Source: Ferruginibacter sp. (GTDB lineage: Bacteria; Bacteroidota; Bacteroidia; Chitinophagales; Chitinophagaceae). From it: a stretch of DNA of 64,000 nt. Location of the stretch: contig JACMLJ010000080.1 of the NCBI GenBank assembly GCA_014379625.1, forward strand, positions 1-64,000, in the 5' to 3' direction. Under the pieces are notes generated by a model. The model had not been told where the DNA came from, ran no database searches, and saw nothing but the letters and a program-made list of their open reading frames with translations. Position numbers and translations under genes: made by a program. Of this stretch, positions 18,397 to 27,588 are shown one piece after another (the first letter of the stretch is position 1; every line of letters begins with the position of its first letter).

Positions 18397-18492
18397 TGTT
18401 GTTAGAAAAAGCTATTATTATTTATGCCGGCTTTCATTTGCATACTGCTTGCTAATTCCAATAATTGTAGTGCTTAAGCATAAAAATAGATC

Positions 18493-19407
18493 ATGAAAAA
18501 AAATACAACGGGTAAGAAAGGGCTATTCAAAAATCTCCGGATACAGGTTTTATTTTTTTGTATCGTTTTTGCAAACACACTTACCGCCCAGCCAGGTCCG
18601 CCACGGGGCCCCATCGTTTTAGCTGCTGATGATACCGAAGCTTTTCCCCATGCACCCGCAGGCTTTGACAAAAAGCGGGAAAATATCATGCATGGCAAAA
18701 CGGATTCAGTACAATATGATTCAAAGATTGTTGGCACAAGACGAAAATTACTGATCTATACGCCCCCGGGCTATTCTGCTGGTAAAAAATATCCGGTGCT
18801 TTATCTTTTGCACGGAATCGGCGGCACAGAAAGGGAATGGTACAAGTACGCTGAACCAGATGCCATTCTTGATAATTTATATGCCGAAAAAAAGATCGTT
18901 CCCATGATCGTTGTATTTCCCAATGGGCGCGCCATGAAAAATGATGCCGATACAGGCAATGTATTTTCCAGGGAAAAAATGGAAGCGTTTGCAAATTTCG
19001 AAAAAGATCTGCTCAATGATGTAATTCCGTTTGTAGAAGCAAATTATCCTGTTATCAAAGACCGCGAAAGCCGGGCTATTGCCGGTTTCTCCATGGGAGG
19101 CGGACAATCACTCAATTTTGGGTTGGGCCACCTCGATACCTTTGCATGGATAGGTGGATTTTCATCCGCCCCTAACACAAAGAAGCCGGATGAATTAGTG
19201 CCTGATCCTGCCGGTGCAGCAAAAAAAATAAAACTGCTTTACCTTTCCTGCGGGGATAAGGATGGCCTTATCAGCATCAGCCAGGGCGTACATCGTTATC
19301 TGAAAGAAAACAAAGTTCCCCATATCTGGCAGGTGATCGCGGGCAGCCATAACATGACCATGTGGGTAAACGATCTGTATCTTTTTTCGCAGCGCATTTT
19401 CCGCTAA
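18493..19407 (+). CDS. Secreted esterase (PF00756 / XynZ-like), single domain
   Basis: 304 residues; signal peptide (LFFCIVFANTLTAQ) then the putative-esterase alpha/beta-hydrolase fold: RKLLIYTPPGYSAGKKYPVLYLLHGIGGTEREW, nucleophile S200 in IAGFSMGGGQ, acid D255 or D257 in LSCGDKDGL and H286 in IAGSHNM. The family includes feruloyl and acetyl esterases that remove substituents from plant glycans. The second esterase starts 26 bases after its stop, and the two share the same core, so they look like a tandem duplication with later divergence. This copy lacks the N-terminal E-set domain of its partner. Confidence 0.9.
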   Translation: MKKNTTGKKGLFKNLRIQVLFFCIVFANTLTAQPGPPRGPIVLAADDTEAFPHAPAGFDKKRENIMHGKTDSVQYDSKIVGTRRKLLIYTPPGYSAGKKYPVLYLLHGIGGTEREWYKYAEPDAILDNLYAEKKIVPMIVVFPNGRAMKNDADTGNVFSREKMEAFANFEKDLLNDVIPFVEANYPVIKDRESRAIAGFSMGGGQSLNFGLGHLDTFAWIGGFSSAPNTKKPDELVPDPAGAAKKIKLLYLSCGDKDGLISISQGVHRYLKENKVPHIWQVIAGSHNMTMWVNDLYLFSQRIFR

Positions 19408-19433
19408 TCATATCAGAAAATAGTTGTTATTCC

Positions 19434-20570
19434 ATGTTTAAAAAAAATAATCTCCTGTTTGCATTTGCTGTATTATTCCCGGGCGGATATTGTACAACCC
19501 AGGTGCTCAACCGTGCCCCGACAATCAATGATACTTTGCAATCCGTTAGGGTGGGGGCTGATAACAGGGTTACGTTTAGCATCTTTGCGCCTAAAGCATC
19601 AGCAGTAACAGTAGGGGGCGACTTTACTTTAGGGGCGCCTGCCGCAAAATTAATCAAAGCTGACAATGGAGTGTGGTCTTACACAACAAGCCCCATTCCG
19701 CAGGATTCCTATACCTACAATTTTAATATAGATGGCATAAATACCCTGGATACCAAAAGCGCCGAATTTAAAGAGAACCCCAATGCACTGTTCAATTACT
19801 TTATTATGAACGGCCCGGACACGGAGTTTTTTGCTTTGAAAAATGTTCCTCATGGCAGGGTAGAAAAGATTTTGTATCATTCCAATTCCCTTGATGCAGA
19901 ACGGAGAATGCATGTTTATCTTACGCCCGGCGCTGGTAAAGTAAAAGGCAAATTACCCGTGCTGTACCTGCTTCACGGCGGCGGCGATAACGATATTTCA
20001 TGGACAGGCGCCGCTAAGGCCAACCTGATCCTGGATAATTTGTATGCCGAAGGAAAGCTGAAAGATATGATGGTTGTAATGCCTTCGGGGCATACGGCCG
20101 CAAAAGGTTTCTCCATGGGTGCAGGTCCGGACCAGGACCCATTTTGCAAAGATCTGCTGGATGATATCATTCCGTTTATTGAGAAAAACTATCCTGCTTC
20201 TGCCAAAAGAGAAGACAGGGCCATCGCCGGCTTTTCAATGGGCGGTATTCAAACCCTGAACCTGGCTTTATGGAATCCCCATAAATTCGGGTATGTTTGC
20301 CCGATGGGTACCGGATTTTTCCCCGCATCAATAAAAGAAATAGATGAAAAATATACCGGGGTTCTGAAAAATCCCGTCATCAATCAGTTCAAACTGTTTT
20401 ATATTGGTAAAGGAAAAGATGATAACCTTGTTGCAACCAACAATACAGCCATGCTGGCATTATTTGATAAATATGGTATCAAATACCAGTACAAGGAGTT
20501 CCCCGGGGCGCACTCTTTTGTTTTTACCCGCAGGTACCTGGTATTTTTTGCGCCGATGCTGTTTAAGTAA
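19434..20570 (+). CDS. Secreted esterase with N-terminal E-set/CBM48-like domain
   Basis: 378 residues from ATG 19434; an upstream ATG at 19362 lies inside the previous gene and adds a non-signal-like stretch. After the signal peptide (NNLLFAFAVLFPG) an immunoglobulin-like E-set domain (FSIFAPKASAVTVGGDF...GVWSYTTSPIPQDSYTYNFNIDG, about 30-125) precedes the esterase domain: KLPVLYLLHGGGDNDISW, nucleophile S268 in IAGFSMGGIQ, D329/D330 in GKGKDDNL and H360 in FPGAHSF. This architecture is typical of XynZ-like feruloyl/acetyl esterases in Bacteroidota PULs. Last gene of the carbohydrate-degrading string. Confidence 0.9.
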   Translation: MFKKNNLLFAFAVLFPGGYCTTQVLNRAPTINDTLQSVRVGADNRVTFSIFAPKASAVTVGGDFTLGAPAAKLIKADNGVWSYTTSPIPQDSYTYNFNIDGINTLDTKSAEFKENPNALFNYFIMNGPDTEFFALKNVPHGRVEKILYHSNSLDAERRMHVYLTPGAGKVKGKLPVLYLLHGGGDNDISWTGAAKANLILDNLYAEGKLKDMMVVMPSGHTAAKGFSMGAGPDQDPFCKDLLDDIIPFIEKNYPASAKREDRAIAGFSMGGIQTLNLALWNPHKFGYVCPMGTGFFPASIKEIDEKYTGVLKNPVINQFKLFYIGKGKDDNLVATNNTAMLALFDKYGIKYQYKEFPGAHSFVFTRRYLVFFAPMLFK

Positions 20571-20992
20571 ATTATAGCAGCTATCAATTAACAGTATCTC
20601 TATCATGATAGGCGGGTAGCTTACATCAAAATGGAATAAGCAAACAGCCGGACCTGAAATACATCCTCCCTATTTTGTTGTTTCAATAAATCATTATATT
20701 TTAGCAATCTAACCATTGGTAAGATTTTTACTTCACGGGTTTTTGTTTTTACATAGGCTTTTTTTTAATGATATAACTTAATGGCCGGTTTCTCCATAAA
20801 AGAATTTTTTGTTATTTTGGGTATGCAGACTGGGTAAACAAATTGCTCTGAAAAAACAAAACTTTTCGCCGGTACCCGTTAAATAATAAAAATATTTATT
20901 TAACCACATACTATTTCAGTAAGAAAATCGTTTTGTTTTACTATAAAATAACAGGAATGGTTTTTGTATCCTTCCGGATTAACACAATATTT
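20571..20992. other. AT-rich intergenic region closing the PUL
   Basis: 422 bases, no gene or clear terminator. A perfect 10-base palindrome tatcatgata is at about 20601-20610. Nothing else is supported. Confidence 0.4.
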
Positions 20993-21835
20993 ATGAAAAT
21001 ATTATTTTTAAGCGCCGTAACACTATTGAGTTGTACAATTGCACAAGCTCAAAACCTTCACCTTACTTTGTTTGGGGGTATCAGTAATTACCAGGGAGAC
21101 CTGCAATCCAAAAGATTTACATTTGAACAGGCAAAAGCGGCTTTTGGAATTGGTGCATTATATGAATTTTCAGATAAGTTGTACCTGCGTGCGAACCTGA
21201 ACTTTGGAAAAGTTGCAGGCGACGATAAAATAAGCGGCAAGTATTTAAGCCGTAATCTTAGCTTTTCATCTCCTGTAACAGATATACACCTTGGTTTGGA
21301 ATACGACCTTTTAAATTTGTATGAAAGAAGTGTAACCCCATTTGTATTTGCCGGCATATCTGCCTTTCATTTCAATCCCTCCGCGATAGATTCTGCAGGC
21401 AGAAAAGTGTTTTTGCAGGGACTTGGTACCGAAGGCCAGGGATTCTACCAGGGAAGAACAAAGTATAATCTTACCACTATGGCTTTGCCTTTTGGCGGTG
21501 GATTAAAACTTGCGCTTTCTGAAAATATAAGGATTCGTTTTGAAATTGGCATTCGCAAAACATTTACTGATTACCTTGATGACGTAAGTACCACTTATGC
21601 AGACGAGACGCTGTTATTGATTAACAACGGACAGCGTGCGGTAGACCTTGCTTTCAGGGGAGATGAATTAAAGGCGACCGCTACAGCCTATCCTGCAGCG
21701 GGCATTAAAAGAGGAAATCCCGGAAGTAAAGACTGGTATTATTTCACCGGCGTAGGTATAAGTTTCCGGCTGGCACCAAAATATGGTAACGGCGGTGGTT
21801 CGGGCAAAACAGGCTGCCCTGTAAATATATATTAA
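20993..21835 (+). CDS. Outer-membrane beta-barrel protein (DUF6089-like)
   Basis: 280 residues from ATG 20993, with signal peptide LFLSAVTLLSCTIAQAQ. The body alternates aromatic/hydrophobic strands as in small OmpA-type barrels: NLHLTLFGGISNYQGDLQ, FGIGALYEFSDKLYLRANLNFGKVAGDD, DIHLGLEYDLL, FVFAGISAFHFNP, LALSENIRIRFEIGIRKTFTDYLDDVSTTY and YYFTGVGISFRL. The early NYQGDL and the DYLDDVS...Y.D features are those I associate with the DUF6089 family, whose function is unknown. Stand-alone gene. Confidence 0.75.
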   Translation: MKILFLSAVTLLSCTIAQAQNLHLTLFGGISNYQGDLQSKRFTFEQAKAAFGIGALYEFSDKLYLRANLNFGKVAGDDKISGKYLSRNLSFSSPVTDIHLGLEYDLLNLYERSVTPFVFAGISAFHFNPSAIDSAGRKVFLQGLGTEGQGFYQGRTKYNLTTMALPFGGGLKLALSENIRIRFEIGIRKTFTDYLDDVSTTYADETLLLINNGQRAVDLAFRGDELKATATAYPAAGIKRGNPGSKDWYYFTGVGISFRLAPKYGNGGGSGKTGCPVNIY

Positions 21836-21898
21836 TCACTTTCACCCTACACCTTCTCAATTCTTTATTGCTTCAACCATTCTCCCGTTTTAGTGTTT

Positions 21899-21906
21899 TA
21901 CATTTG
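21899..21906 (+). promoter_or_regulatory. Bacteroidota -7 box (TACATTTG) before the UbiD gene
   Basis: Exact TAnnTTTG match 17 bases before the ATG, giving a very short leader. Confidence 0.5.
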
Positions 21907-21923
21907 CACTGAAATTATAATGA

Positions 21924-23762
21924 ATGGCATATAAATCTTTAGAAGCTTGTTTGACTGATCTTGAAAAGAACGGTCAGCTCATTCGTATCCCGGAACCTGT
22001 TGACCCCCGCCTCGAAATGGCAGCCATTCATTTACGTGTACACGAAGCCGGCGGACCTGCCCTTCTTTTCGAAAACGTTACTGGAAGCAGGTTCAGGGCA
22101 GCTTCCAATATATTTGGTACTTTGGAAAGAAGCAAATTTATTTTCAGGGATACGCTTCATATAGTTCAGCAATTGATCGAATTAAAAAACGATCCTGTAA
22201 AAGCCATTAAGCATCCGGTTAAAAATTTTAAAGCGGGCCTTGCGGCAATCAAGGCATTGCCATTAAAAAATCCTGTCAGCAGGCCGGCGCTTTTCGAACA
22301 AATTCAGATACAGGATATACCACAAATACAGCATTGGCCGATGGATGGAGGAGCTTTTGTTACCCTTCCCCAGGTGTACACAGAAGATATCGATACACCG
22401 GGCATCATGCATGCCAACCTTGGCATGTACCGCATACAGTTATCCGGAAACGAATATGAATTCAATAAAGAGATCGGTTTGCATTATCAATTGCACAGGG
22501 GTATCGGTGTGCATCAAACCAGGGCCAATAAAAAAGGATTGCCTCTTAAAATAAGCGTATTTGCCGGCGGTCCCCCTTCGCATAGTGTTAGCGCAGTTAT
22601 GCCCTTACCAGAAGGCATCAGCGAAATAACCTTTGCCGGGGTATTGGGTAACCGGCGGTTCAGGTATACCTATGCTGATGGATATTGCATCAGTACCGAT
22701 GCTGACTTTGTGATTACCGGTGAAGTGTATCCCGGCGAGAATAAACCCGAGGGGCCCTTTGGCGACCACCTTGGGTATTACAGTTTGAAGCATGACTTTC
22801 CATTGATGAGAGTACACAAAGTATATGCAAAGAAAAATGCTATCTGGCCTTTTACCATAGTGGGCCGCCCGCCACAGGAAGATACCAGCTTTGGGCAGTT
22901 GATACATGAAATTACCGGTAGCGCCATTCAGTCGGAAATACCGGGGTTAAAAGAAGTGCACGCGGTGGATGCAGCCGGCGTACACCCCTTGTTGTTAGCC
23001 ATAGGCAGTGAACGGTATACACCCTATGCACCGGCTAAGCAGCCCTCCGAGATATTAACCATTGCCAATCATATTCTTGGAACAGGGCAGTTGAGCCTTG
23101 CAAAATTTTTATTCATTACGGCAGATGATACCAACAAATTAAGTACGGCTGATATTGGCGCTTTTTTTCAATATATACTCCAAAGGATCGACCTTAAGCG
23201 GGACATACATTTCTACACCAATACAACAATTGATACGCTCGATTATTCCGGCACTTCACTGAATAGCGGCAGTAAGGTAGTGTTTGCTGCTTATGGCGAG
23301 ACCGTGAGGGAATTAGCCACCACCATACCAGCATGCCTGCAGGTATTGCAGGGTTTTGAAAATCCACAATTAGTTATACCCGGGATTGTTGCCATACAGG
23401 CAAAAGCTTTTGATACTTACGATACTGCAAAAAATGAGTTTGCAGGTTTGGATGAGCAACTATCAAACAGCATCAGAGCATTGTCGTCCATTCCTTTGCT
23501 TATCATTTGCGACAATGCGGATTTTGTAAGTGAAAACCTGCGAAATTTTTTATGGGTCACTTTTACCCGCAGTAATCCTTCACATGATATACATGGAATC
23601 GGAACCTTCTACGAAAACAAACATTGGGGATGTGCCGGCCCATTGATTTTTGACGCGAGGATAAAACCCCATCATGCCCCACCGGTAGAAATGGATGCTG
23701 CAACAATAAAGAAAACCGACCGGTTATTTGAAAAGGGTGGAAGTTTATATGGCCTGTTATAA
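21924..23762 (+). CDS. UbiD-family prenyl-FMN decarboxylase
   Basis: 612 residues with the UbiD order: N-terminal SLEACLTDLEKNGQLIRIPEPVDPRLEMAAIHLRV, then GGPALLFENV, the middle domain HQTRANKKGLPLKISVFAGGPPSHSVSAVMPLPEG and the FGDHLGYYSLKHDFPLMRVHKVYAKKNAIWPFTIVGRPPQED part (prFMN/metal-binding side), and a C-terminal domain with WVTFTRSNPSHDIHGIGTFYENKHWGC. Cytoplasmic. This long type is found in Bacteroidota and is usually linked to menaquinone-type decarboxylations, but substrate cannot be set here and no UbiX partner is in the window. The start is fixed by the -7 box 17 bases upstream. Confidence 0.88.
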   Translation: MAYKSLEACLTDLEKNGQLIRIPEPVDPRLEMAAIHLRVHEAGGPALLFENVTGSRFRAASNIFGTLERSKFIFRDTLHIVQQLIELKNDPVKAIKHPVKNFKAGLAAIKALPLKNPVSRPALFEQIQIQDIPQIQHWPMDGGAFVTLPQVYTEDIDTPGIMHANLGMYRIQLSGNEYEFNKEIGLHYQLHRGIGVHQTRANKKGLPLKISVFAGGPPSHSVSAVMPLPEGISEITFAGVLGNRRFRYTYADGYCISTDADFVITGEVYPGENKPEGPFGDHLGYYSLKHDFPLMRVHKVYAKKNAIWPFTIVGRPPQEDTSFGQLIHEITGSAIQSEIPGLKEVHAVDAAGVHPLLLAIGSERYTPYAPAKQPSEILTIANHILGTGQLSLAKFLFITADDTNKLSTADIGAFFQYILQRIDLKRDIHFYTNTTIDTLDYSGTSLNSGSKVVFAAYGETVRELATTIPACLQVLQGFENPQLVIPGIVAIQAKAFDTYDTAKNEFAGLDEQLSNSIRALSSIPLLIICDNADFVSENLRNFLWVTFTRSNPSHDIHGIGTFYENKHWGCAGPLIFDARIKPHHAPPVEMDAATIKKTDRLFEKGGSLYGLL

Positions 23763-24187
23763 GCATTTTATTATAATCTTTTCTGTAAACTTTCTTCATA
23801 CTTCATCAAAAAAATTTTTTTGTGAATGAAAATTTATCTGCCGATATTTTATATTCCTTTAGTTCCAGCCTTGCAACAGATAAAATGCTATTTTTACCCT
23901 CATCAAATACACAAGACGGGTTAAAACTACATATTCAATTGTTAATTGCTTTGCCCCGGGCAATGGTTCCAGTCCAAAACCTTCCGGCAACTGGTAAATG
24001 GTAGTATCAGTTTTAATAAATGGGTGCTCAAAATAAAAATTACGTGTACGATGCTCTGGCCCGGGTAGAGTCCCGCTCCGGATTTTATAAATCCGCGGGT
24101 TGAGAAACATTTTTTTTGCGCTGTAAACTCCGCAATAGCCGTAAAGCGGTAGCAAGCCGGATATAATAATGATTGCGTCCTTTTCAT
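23757..24187 (-). pseudogene. Fossil of a second DUF3857/DUF3858-type gene with large internal deletion
   Basis: The original ATG (24185-24187) overlaps the stop of the upstream DUF3857 gene as ATGA. A one-base frame change gives MKRTIIIISGLLPLYGYCG, signal-peptide-like. Next, in one frame, comes EHRTRNFYFEHPFIKTDTT and TTIYQLPEGFGLEPLPGAKQ, the C-terminal domain of the family. Then, after another shift, FDEGKNSILSVARLELKEYK and ISADKFSFTKKFF, and after a third RKFTEKIIIKCL-stop at 23757-23759, inside the last codons of ubiD. The ~500-residue middle is absent, so it cannot be functional. Confidence 0.65.
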
Positions 24188-26157
24188 GGATCCTTACTTT
24201 TTATAATGATCGCTTCATTCAGTTTGGATAATAATATTTTATAAAAAGCGGCAAGGTCGGGATATTCCTCTGCGGCATAATAGCACCGCTTGAAATCAAC
24301 CGAGATCCTTACATTCAATGAATTATTATCGTGGGATATAAATCTTTTAAATACAATACTGGTATCCGGCATAACCAGTGAAATATCCTGGGGCAGTTCT
24401 TCAAACCGGAAGTTGCCTGCAAGCGTATAATTTCCATAGATGGTGTATTCCTGCGGGAAGCTGAAATCAATATCGGTGCGCCGTTCGGTAGCTGTAAAGT
24501 GATTTATTGATAATGCTGAAAAAAGATTCAAATTGAAATAATAATGCCCGCCCGTATTGCTGAGTGCGGTAGAAAATCGTAGTTTCTGCTCAAGGGGCAA
24601 AGAATCAGTTTCGAGGTTGTCCAGTTCCAGGCCATCGATCTGTACCATGATATTTTTATCTCCCAGTTGGTGCGCAATAAATTTTTCTTTTCCTTCCAGC
24701 CAATCCTTATATAGCTGTTTACGTGCGTATCCACTGCTGCTGATCAGCGCATCTCCTTTCATCATTCCATCTGCTGTAATTTCTCCGCTTACCGCGGTTA
24801 TTACTTTATACTTGTGCAATGTATCAGCAACTTCCAGCCATCGCCAATTGTCATCGGCTACCACAAAACCCCTTGTATTGACAACTTTTTCAGGTATTAA
24901 ATGATATCCTGCATACTCATCGGTTGCATCCAGTACGTAAAATTTATTTTTATCCTCCACCAATGCCATAACCGTATTGAACTGGTTTATGAATGGTAAA
25001 GCGGTATTGACCAACCCATTATTCCTGGTGCTGAAGAGAATGGGTACCGCGTGTACACCTGCCTGGTTTAGGACCGATATAAGTAAGAGGTTGATATCAC
25101 CGCTGCTGCCGCCCTTTTTTTGAAAAACTTTTTTTATTCCTTCATAACAGTAGATTGTTTCACGCCCGTTCCAACGCAGGTTCTTTTTCAAATAATTATA
25201 AACCAATGCCATCCTGTTTTCTATTCCTTCCACTTGAAGTGCATCTGCTATCAGCCTTTTTGTTCCGGCAGGTTTTTTTTTTATTTGCATTCCAAAACAG
25301 GGGTCATTTGTAAGTTCCATAACTATGTCTTCCCAGTCGCTGCGGATATTTACCACATTCCCATTACCATAATCAATTTCAGATAACTGGAAGGACAATC
25401 TTTGCCGGTAATCCCTGGCAGAACCCATAAAAGGCTCGTTGCGCACAGCGGGCAAATTGCGCATAATAAAATTTTTCTGTACTGTAGTGCTCGTTACCAC
25501 ACCACCTTTTATCATCAGCCTTTCTGTAATCGTAGCTTCCTTCGTTTCAAGCGAATCTGCTGTCAGTGGTTGTATGGCAAAATGGAAAAGGGCAGGTATC
25601 CGAACCTGGTACCCGCTATATTTTGTAGGTATGCTGCTTTGAAAATACCAGTCTTTTATCTCAGTAAATGATTTGAGCCGCATTAGGTATTTGTATTCTA
25701 TAACGCTTCCGACTTTTACATCTGGAAAAACAAGGATCATTTCGCTGTATTGATTATTAATCCTGTTGTTGTATATAGCACTTTTATTAACCCTTGTTTT
25801 TTTTATTTTGCCATCTTCAGTGATATTATAGGTGCAGGCTTGCATGTCTATTATGCTTTCATCATTATTATGGCTATAAAATGGGATGGTTAAATTGCCA
25901 TAGGAAAGTCCGGACGGTTTTAATATTTTTATACGGACTCTTCGTTCATGCATTGCCGTAAAGGACGATGGGTCATCTGTGCTTCGGGTATAATACCTGT
26001 TGCCCCAATCAATGAGCTTACAGGCTTCGGCCCCGGGATCAAAAAAACAGTCTTTATCTTCAAAATCTGCCTGATCAATATTGCCAAATCCCGGTAAATC
26101 TTTCTGAGCCACCGCAGCTTGCACTACAAAAACAAAAAGAGAAAAAAGGAATTTCAT
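24184..26157 (-). CDS. DUF3857 transglutaminase-like secreted protein
   Basis: 657 residues from ATG 26157 with signal peptide MKFLFSLFVFVVQAAVAQ; an ATG at 26223 in frame adds 22 residues but hides the signal, so 26157 is preferred. Order: DUF3857 (about 55-230: AMHERRVRIKILKPSGL, FPDVKVGSVIEYKYLMRL), a transglutaminase-like region (about 290-385: VYNYLKKNLRWNGRETIYCYEG, KKGGSSGDINLLLISVLNQAGVHAVPIL), where the Cys is replaced by Ser (GGSSGDIN), then VMALVEDKNKFYVLDATD, and the C-terminal DUF3858 domain. Missing Cys implies no protease or transferase activity. Role unknown. A decayed paralogue is fused behind it through an ATGA overlap. Confidence 0.88.
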   Translation of the reverse strand: MKFLFSLFVFVVQAAVAQKDLPGFGNIDQADFEDKDCFFDPGAEACKLIDWGNRYYTRSTDDPSSFTAMHERRVRIKILKPSGLSYGNLTIPFYSHNNDESIIDMQACTYNITEDGKIKKTRVNKSAIYNNRINNQYSEMILVFPDVKVGSVIEYKYLMRLKSFTEIKDWYFQSSIPTKYSGYQVRIPALFHFAIQPLTADSLETKEATITERLMIKGGVVTSTTVQKNFIMRNLPAVRNEPFMGSARDYRQRLSFQLSEIDYGNGNVVNIRSDWEDIVMELTNDPCFGMQIKKKPAGTKRLIADALQVEGIENRMALVYNYLKKNLRWNGRETIYCYEGIKKVFQKKGGSSGDINLLLISVLNQAGVHAVPILFSTRNNGLVNTALPFINQFNTVMALVEDKNKFYVLDATDEYAGYHLIPEKVVNTRGFVVADDNWRWLEVADTLHKYKVITAVSGEITADGMMKGDALISSSGYARKQLYKDWLEGKEKFIAHQLGDKNIMVQIDGLELDNLETDSLPLEQKLRFSTALSNTGGHYYFNLNLFSALSINHFTATERRTDIDFSFPQEYTIYGNYTLAGNFRFEELPQDISLVMPDTSIVFKRFISHDNNSLNVRISVDFKRCYYAAEEYPDLAAFYKILLSKLNEAIIIKSKDP

Positions 26158-26228
26158 CAGGCGAATATACTTTTCTTTAGGATAATGCCCTTCAACCGCG
26201 GAAGGGCTGCGAAACAGGCTCATTCCCG

Positions 26229-26236
26229 CAAAAGTA
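26229..26236 (-). promoter_or_regulatory. Bacteroidota -7 box (TACTTTTG) for the DUF3857 gene
   Basis: Exact TAnnTTTG match on the minus strand; transcription would start near 26222, giving a leader of about 65 bases before ATG 26157. Confidence 0.45.
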
Positions 26237-26314
26237 TATTATTATTATTTTCATCCTTACGACGGGGTTTCCACAGTCGGCGACTTCCTGTAGGCGCGAT
26301 GACAAAAAAAGCTG

Positions 26315-26438
26315 ACCACAAGTTCTCACTTTTTTGATGCAGTATCGCGCTCCGGAATTAAGTCATTTTCAAATTTTCTCATTTTCACATTTGAAATTCA
26401 GGATCTTCCTATAGTTTTAATCGCTCCGATTAATTTAG
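26315..26438 (+). repeat. Dispersed intergenic repeat, copy A (124 bp)
   Basis: Aligns without gaps to 47881-48004, with 112 of 124 positions identical by hand count. Positions 26361-26402 are identical over 42 bases to 47927-47968. The core contains an inverted repeat tcaaat...atttga. It is not coding: mismatches do not follow codons. It lies between the DUF3857 and TraB/GumN promoters. Confidence 0.85.
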
Positions 26439-26563
26439 CTACCCGGCAGATTTCAAATGCACCCTTTTTGTCAGGCCATCGTTAATTTTTGAACAAGTTG
26501 GGCATATTGCTGTATTTAATATTAAATTGAGAAAAAATAACCTGATTCATAAAAACTACAAAA

Positions 26564-27454
26564 ATGAACCTTCTTAAAATACTGGGCGCTATGTTTTTCT
26601 TTTGTTCCTGTAATGCGCAATCAAAGCAGGTGAGCTTAAAAGTAAATGCCGATGATAACAGTTTGTTGTGGGAAATAAGTGGCAGGGGCCTTAAAAATTC
26701 TTCTTATTTATTTGGCACTTTTCACCTGATGTGTAAGAACGATATAAGATTTAGTGAACAATTAAAAACCGCCGTCAGTAATTCGGGGGTTGTTTACCTT
26801 GAAATGGACATGGACGACCCTGCCATCCTGCTGGGCGGGTTACTGATGATGAATATGAAAGATGGAAAGAAATTGAAGGACCTTTACAATGCGGATGAAT
26901 ATCAAAAACTTATCGCTTATTTTAAGGATACTTTACATATGCCGGTTGGTATGCTGCAAAGTACCAAACCTTTTTTCCTGGCGGCCTTATTGTATCCAAA
27001 AATGATGCCCTGCAAAACAGTTTCAGGAGTGGAAGAAGAGTTAATGAAACTGGCAAAACAGCAGAAAAAGGAGATAAAGGGGTTGGAGACGATGGAGTTC
27101 CAGGCAGCCGTATTTGATAGTATTCCTTATGAGGAGCAGGCAAAGGAGTTATTAAAATCAATCGATAGTATGGTATCCTACCAAAAATATTTTGATACGA
27201 TGATAGCGGTATATAAAACACAAAGGCTGATGGAGATTGAGAAGTTGTTTAAGGATAGTGAGTTTGGAATGGAAGATCACCAGGACCTGTTGCTAAATGA
27301 CCGCAATAAAAACTGGGTTGCCCAGTTAAAAACGATAATGAAAGGACAAAGCGTATTTATAGCAGTTGGCGCAGGTCATTTGGTGGGTAAAGAAGGACTG
27401 ATCAGTTTACTTCGGAAGGAAGGGTACACTTTAAAGCCCATATTAAATAAATGA
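26564..27454 (+). CDS. TraB/GumN-family lipoprotein
   Basis: 296 residues with a lipoprotein signal (MNLLKILGAMFFFCSC, Cys16). The TraB/GumN core is visible: LLWEISGRGLKNSSYLFGTFHLMCKNDIRFSEQL with the conserved GTxH histidine, VYLEMDMDD, GVEEELMKLAKQQKKEIKGLE (the GxE motif), QRLMEIEKLF, and the end SVFIAVGAGHLVGKEGLISLLRKEGY with the GAGH histidine. Eukaryotic TIKI relatives are metalloproteases, which supports but does not prove peptidase activity. Stand-alone gene after repeat copy A. Confidence 0.88.
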   Translation: MNLLKILGAMFFFCSCNAQSKQVSLKVNADDNSLLWEISGRGLKNSSYLFGTFHLMCKNDIRFSEQLKTAVSNSGVVYLEMDMDDPAILLGGLLMMNMKDGKKLKDLYNADEYQKLIAYFKDTLHMPVGMLQSTKPFFLAALLYPKMMPCKTVSGVEEELMKLAKQQKKEIKGLETMEFQAAVFDSIPYEEQAKELLKSIDSMVSYQKYFDTMIAVYKTQRLMEIEKLFKDSEFGMEDHQDLLLNDRNKNWVAQLKTIMKGQSVFIAVGAGHLVGKEGLISLLRKEGYTLKPILNK

Positions 27455-27576
27455 TAGCTAATCAGCAATAATTAATGATGACTGATGAATGATGGATCAT
27501 GAGTAATGCCTTATGGCAGTAACCCTGCTCATTACTTATTATTGAACCAATAGCCGGAAATTTTGTTTTAACCAGC

Positions 27577-27584
27577 TAATTTTG
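27577..27584 (+). promoter_or_regulatory. Bacteroidota -7 box (TAATTTTG) directly before the DUF4249 ATG
   Basis: Exact TAnnTTTG match that ends only four bases before the ATG at 27589, implying a leaderless or nearly leaderless mRNA if this start is right. Confidence 0.45.
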
Positions 27585-27588
27585 CAAA

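Noticed and set aside
23942..24187. 81-residue minus-strand frame as an independent small gene
   Set aside because: It is the out-of-frame start of the decayed DUF3857 paralogue; the protein-like signal continues in another frame.
26315..26438. Repeat copy A as a decayed transposase or coding fragment
   Set aside because: Translations of the two copies differ freely, and stops occur in most frames; mismatches do not follow codon positions.
27455..27588. Imperfect inverted repeat around agtaatg...cattact as a terminator
   Set aside because: Long loop, AT-rich and no T run; part of a low-complexity stretch.
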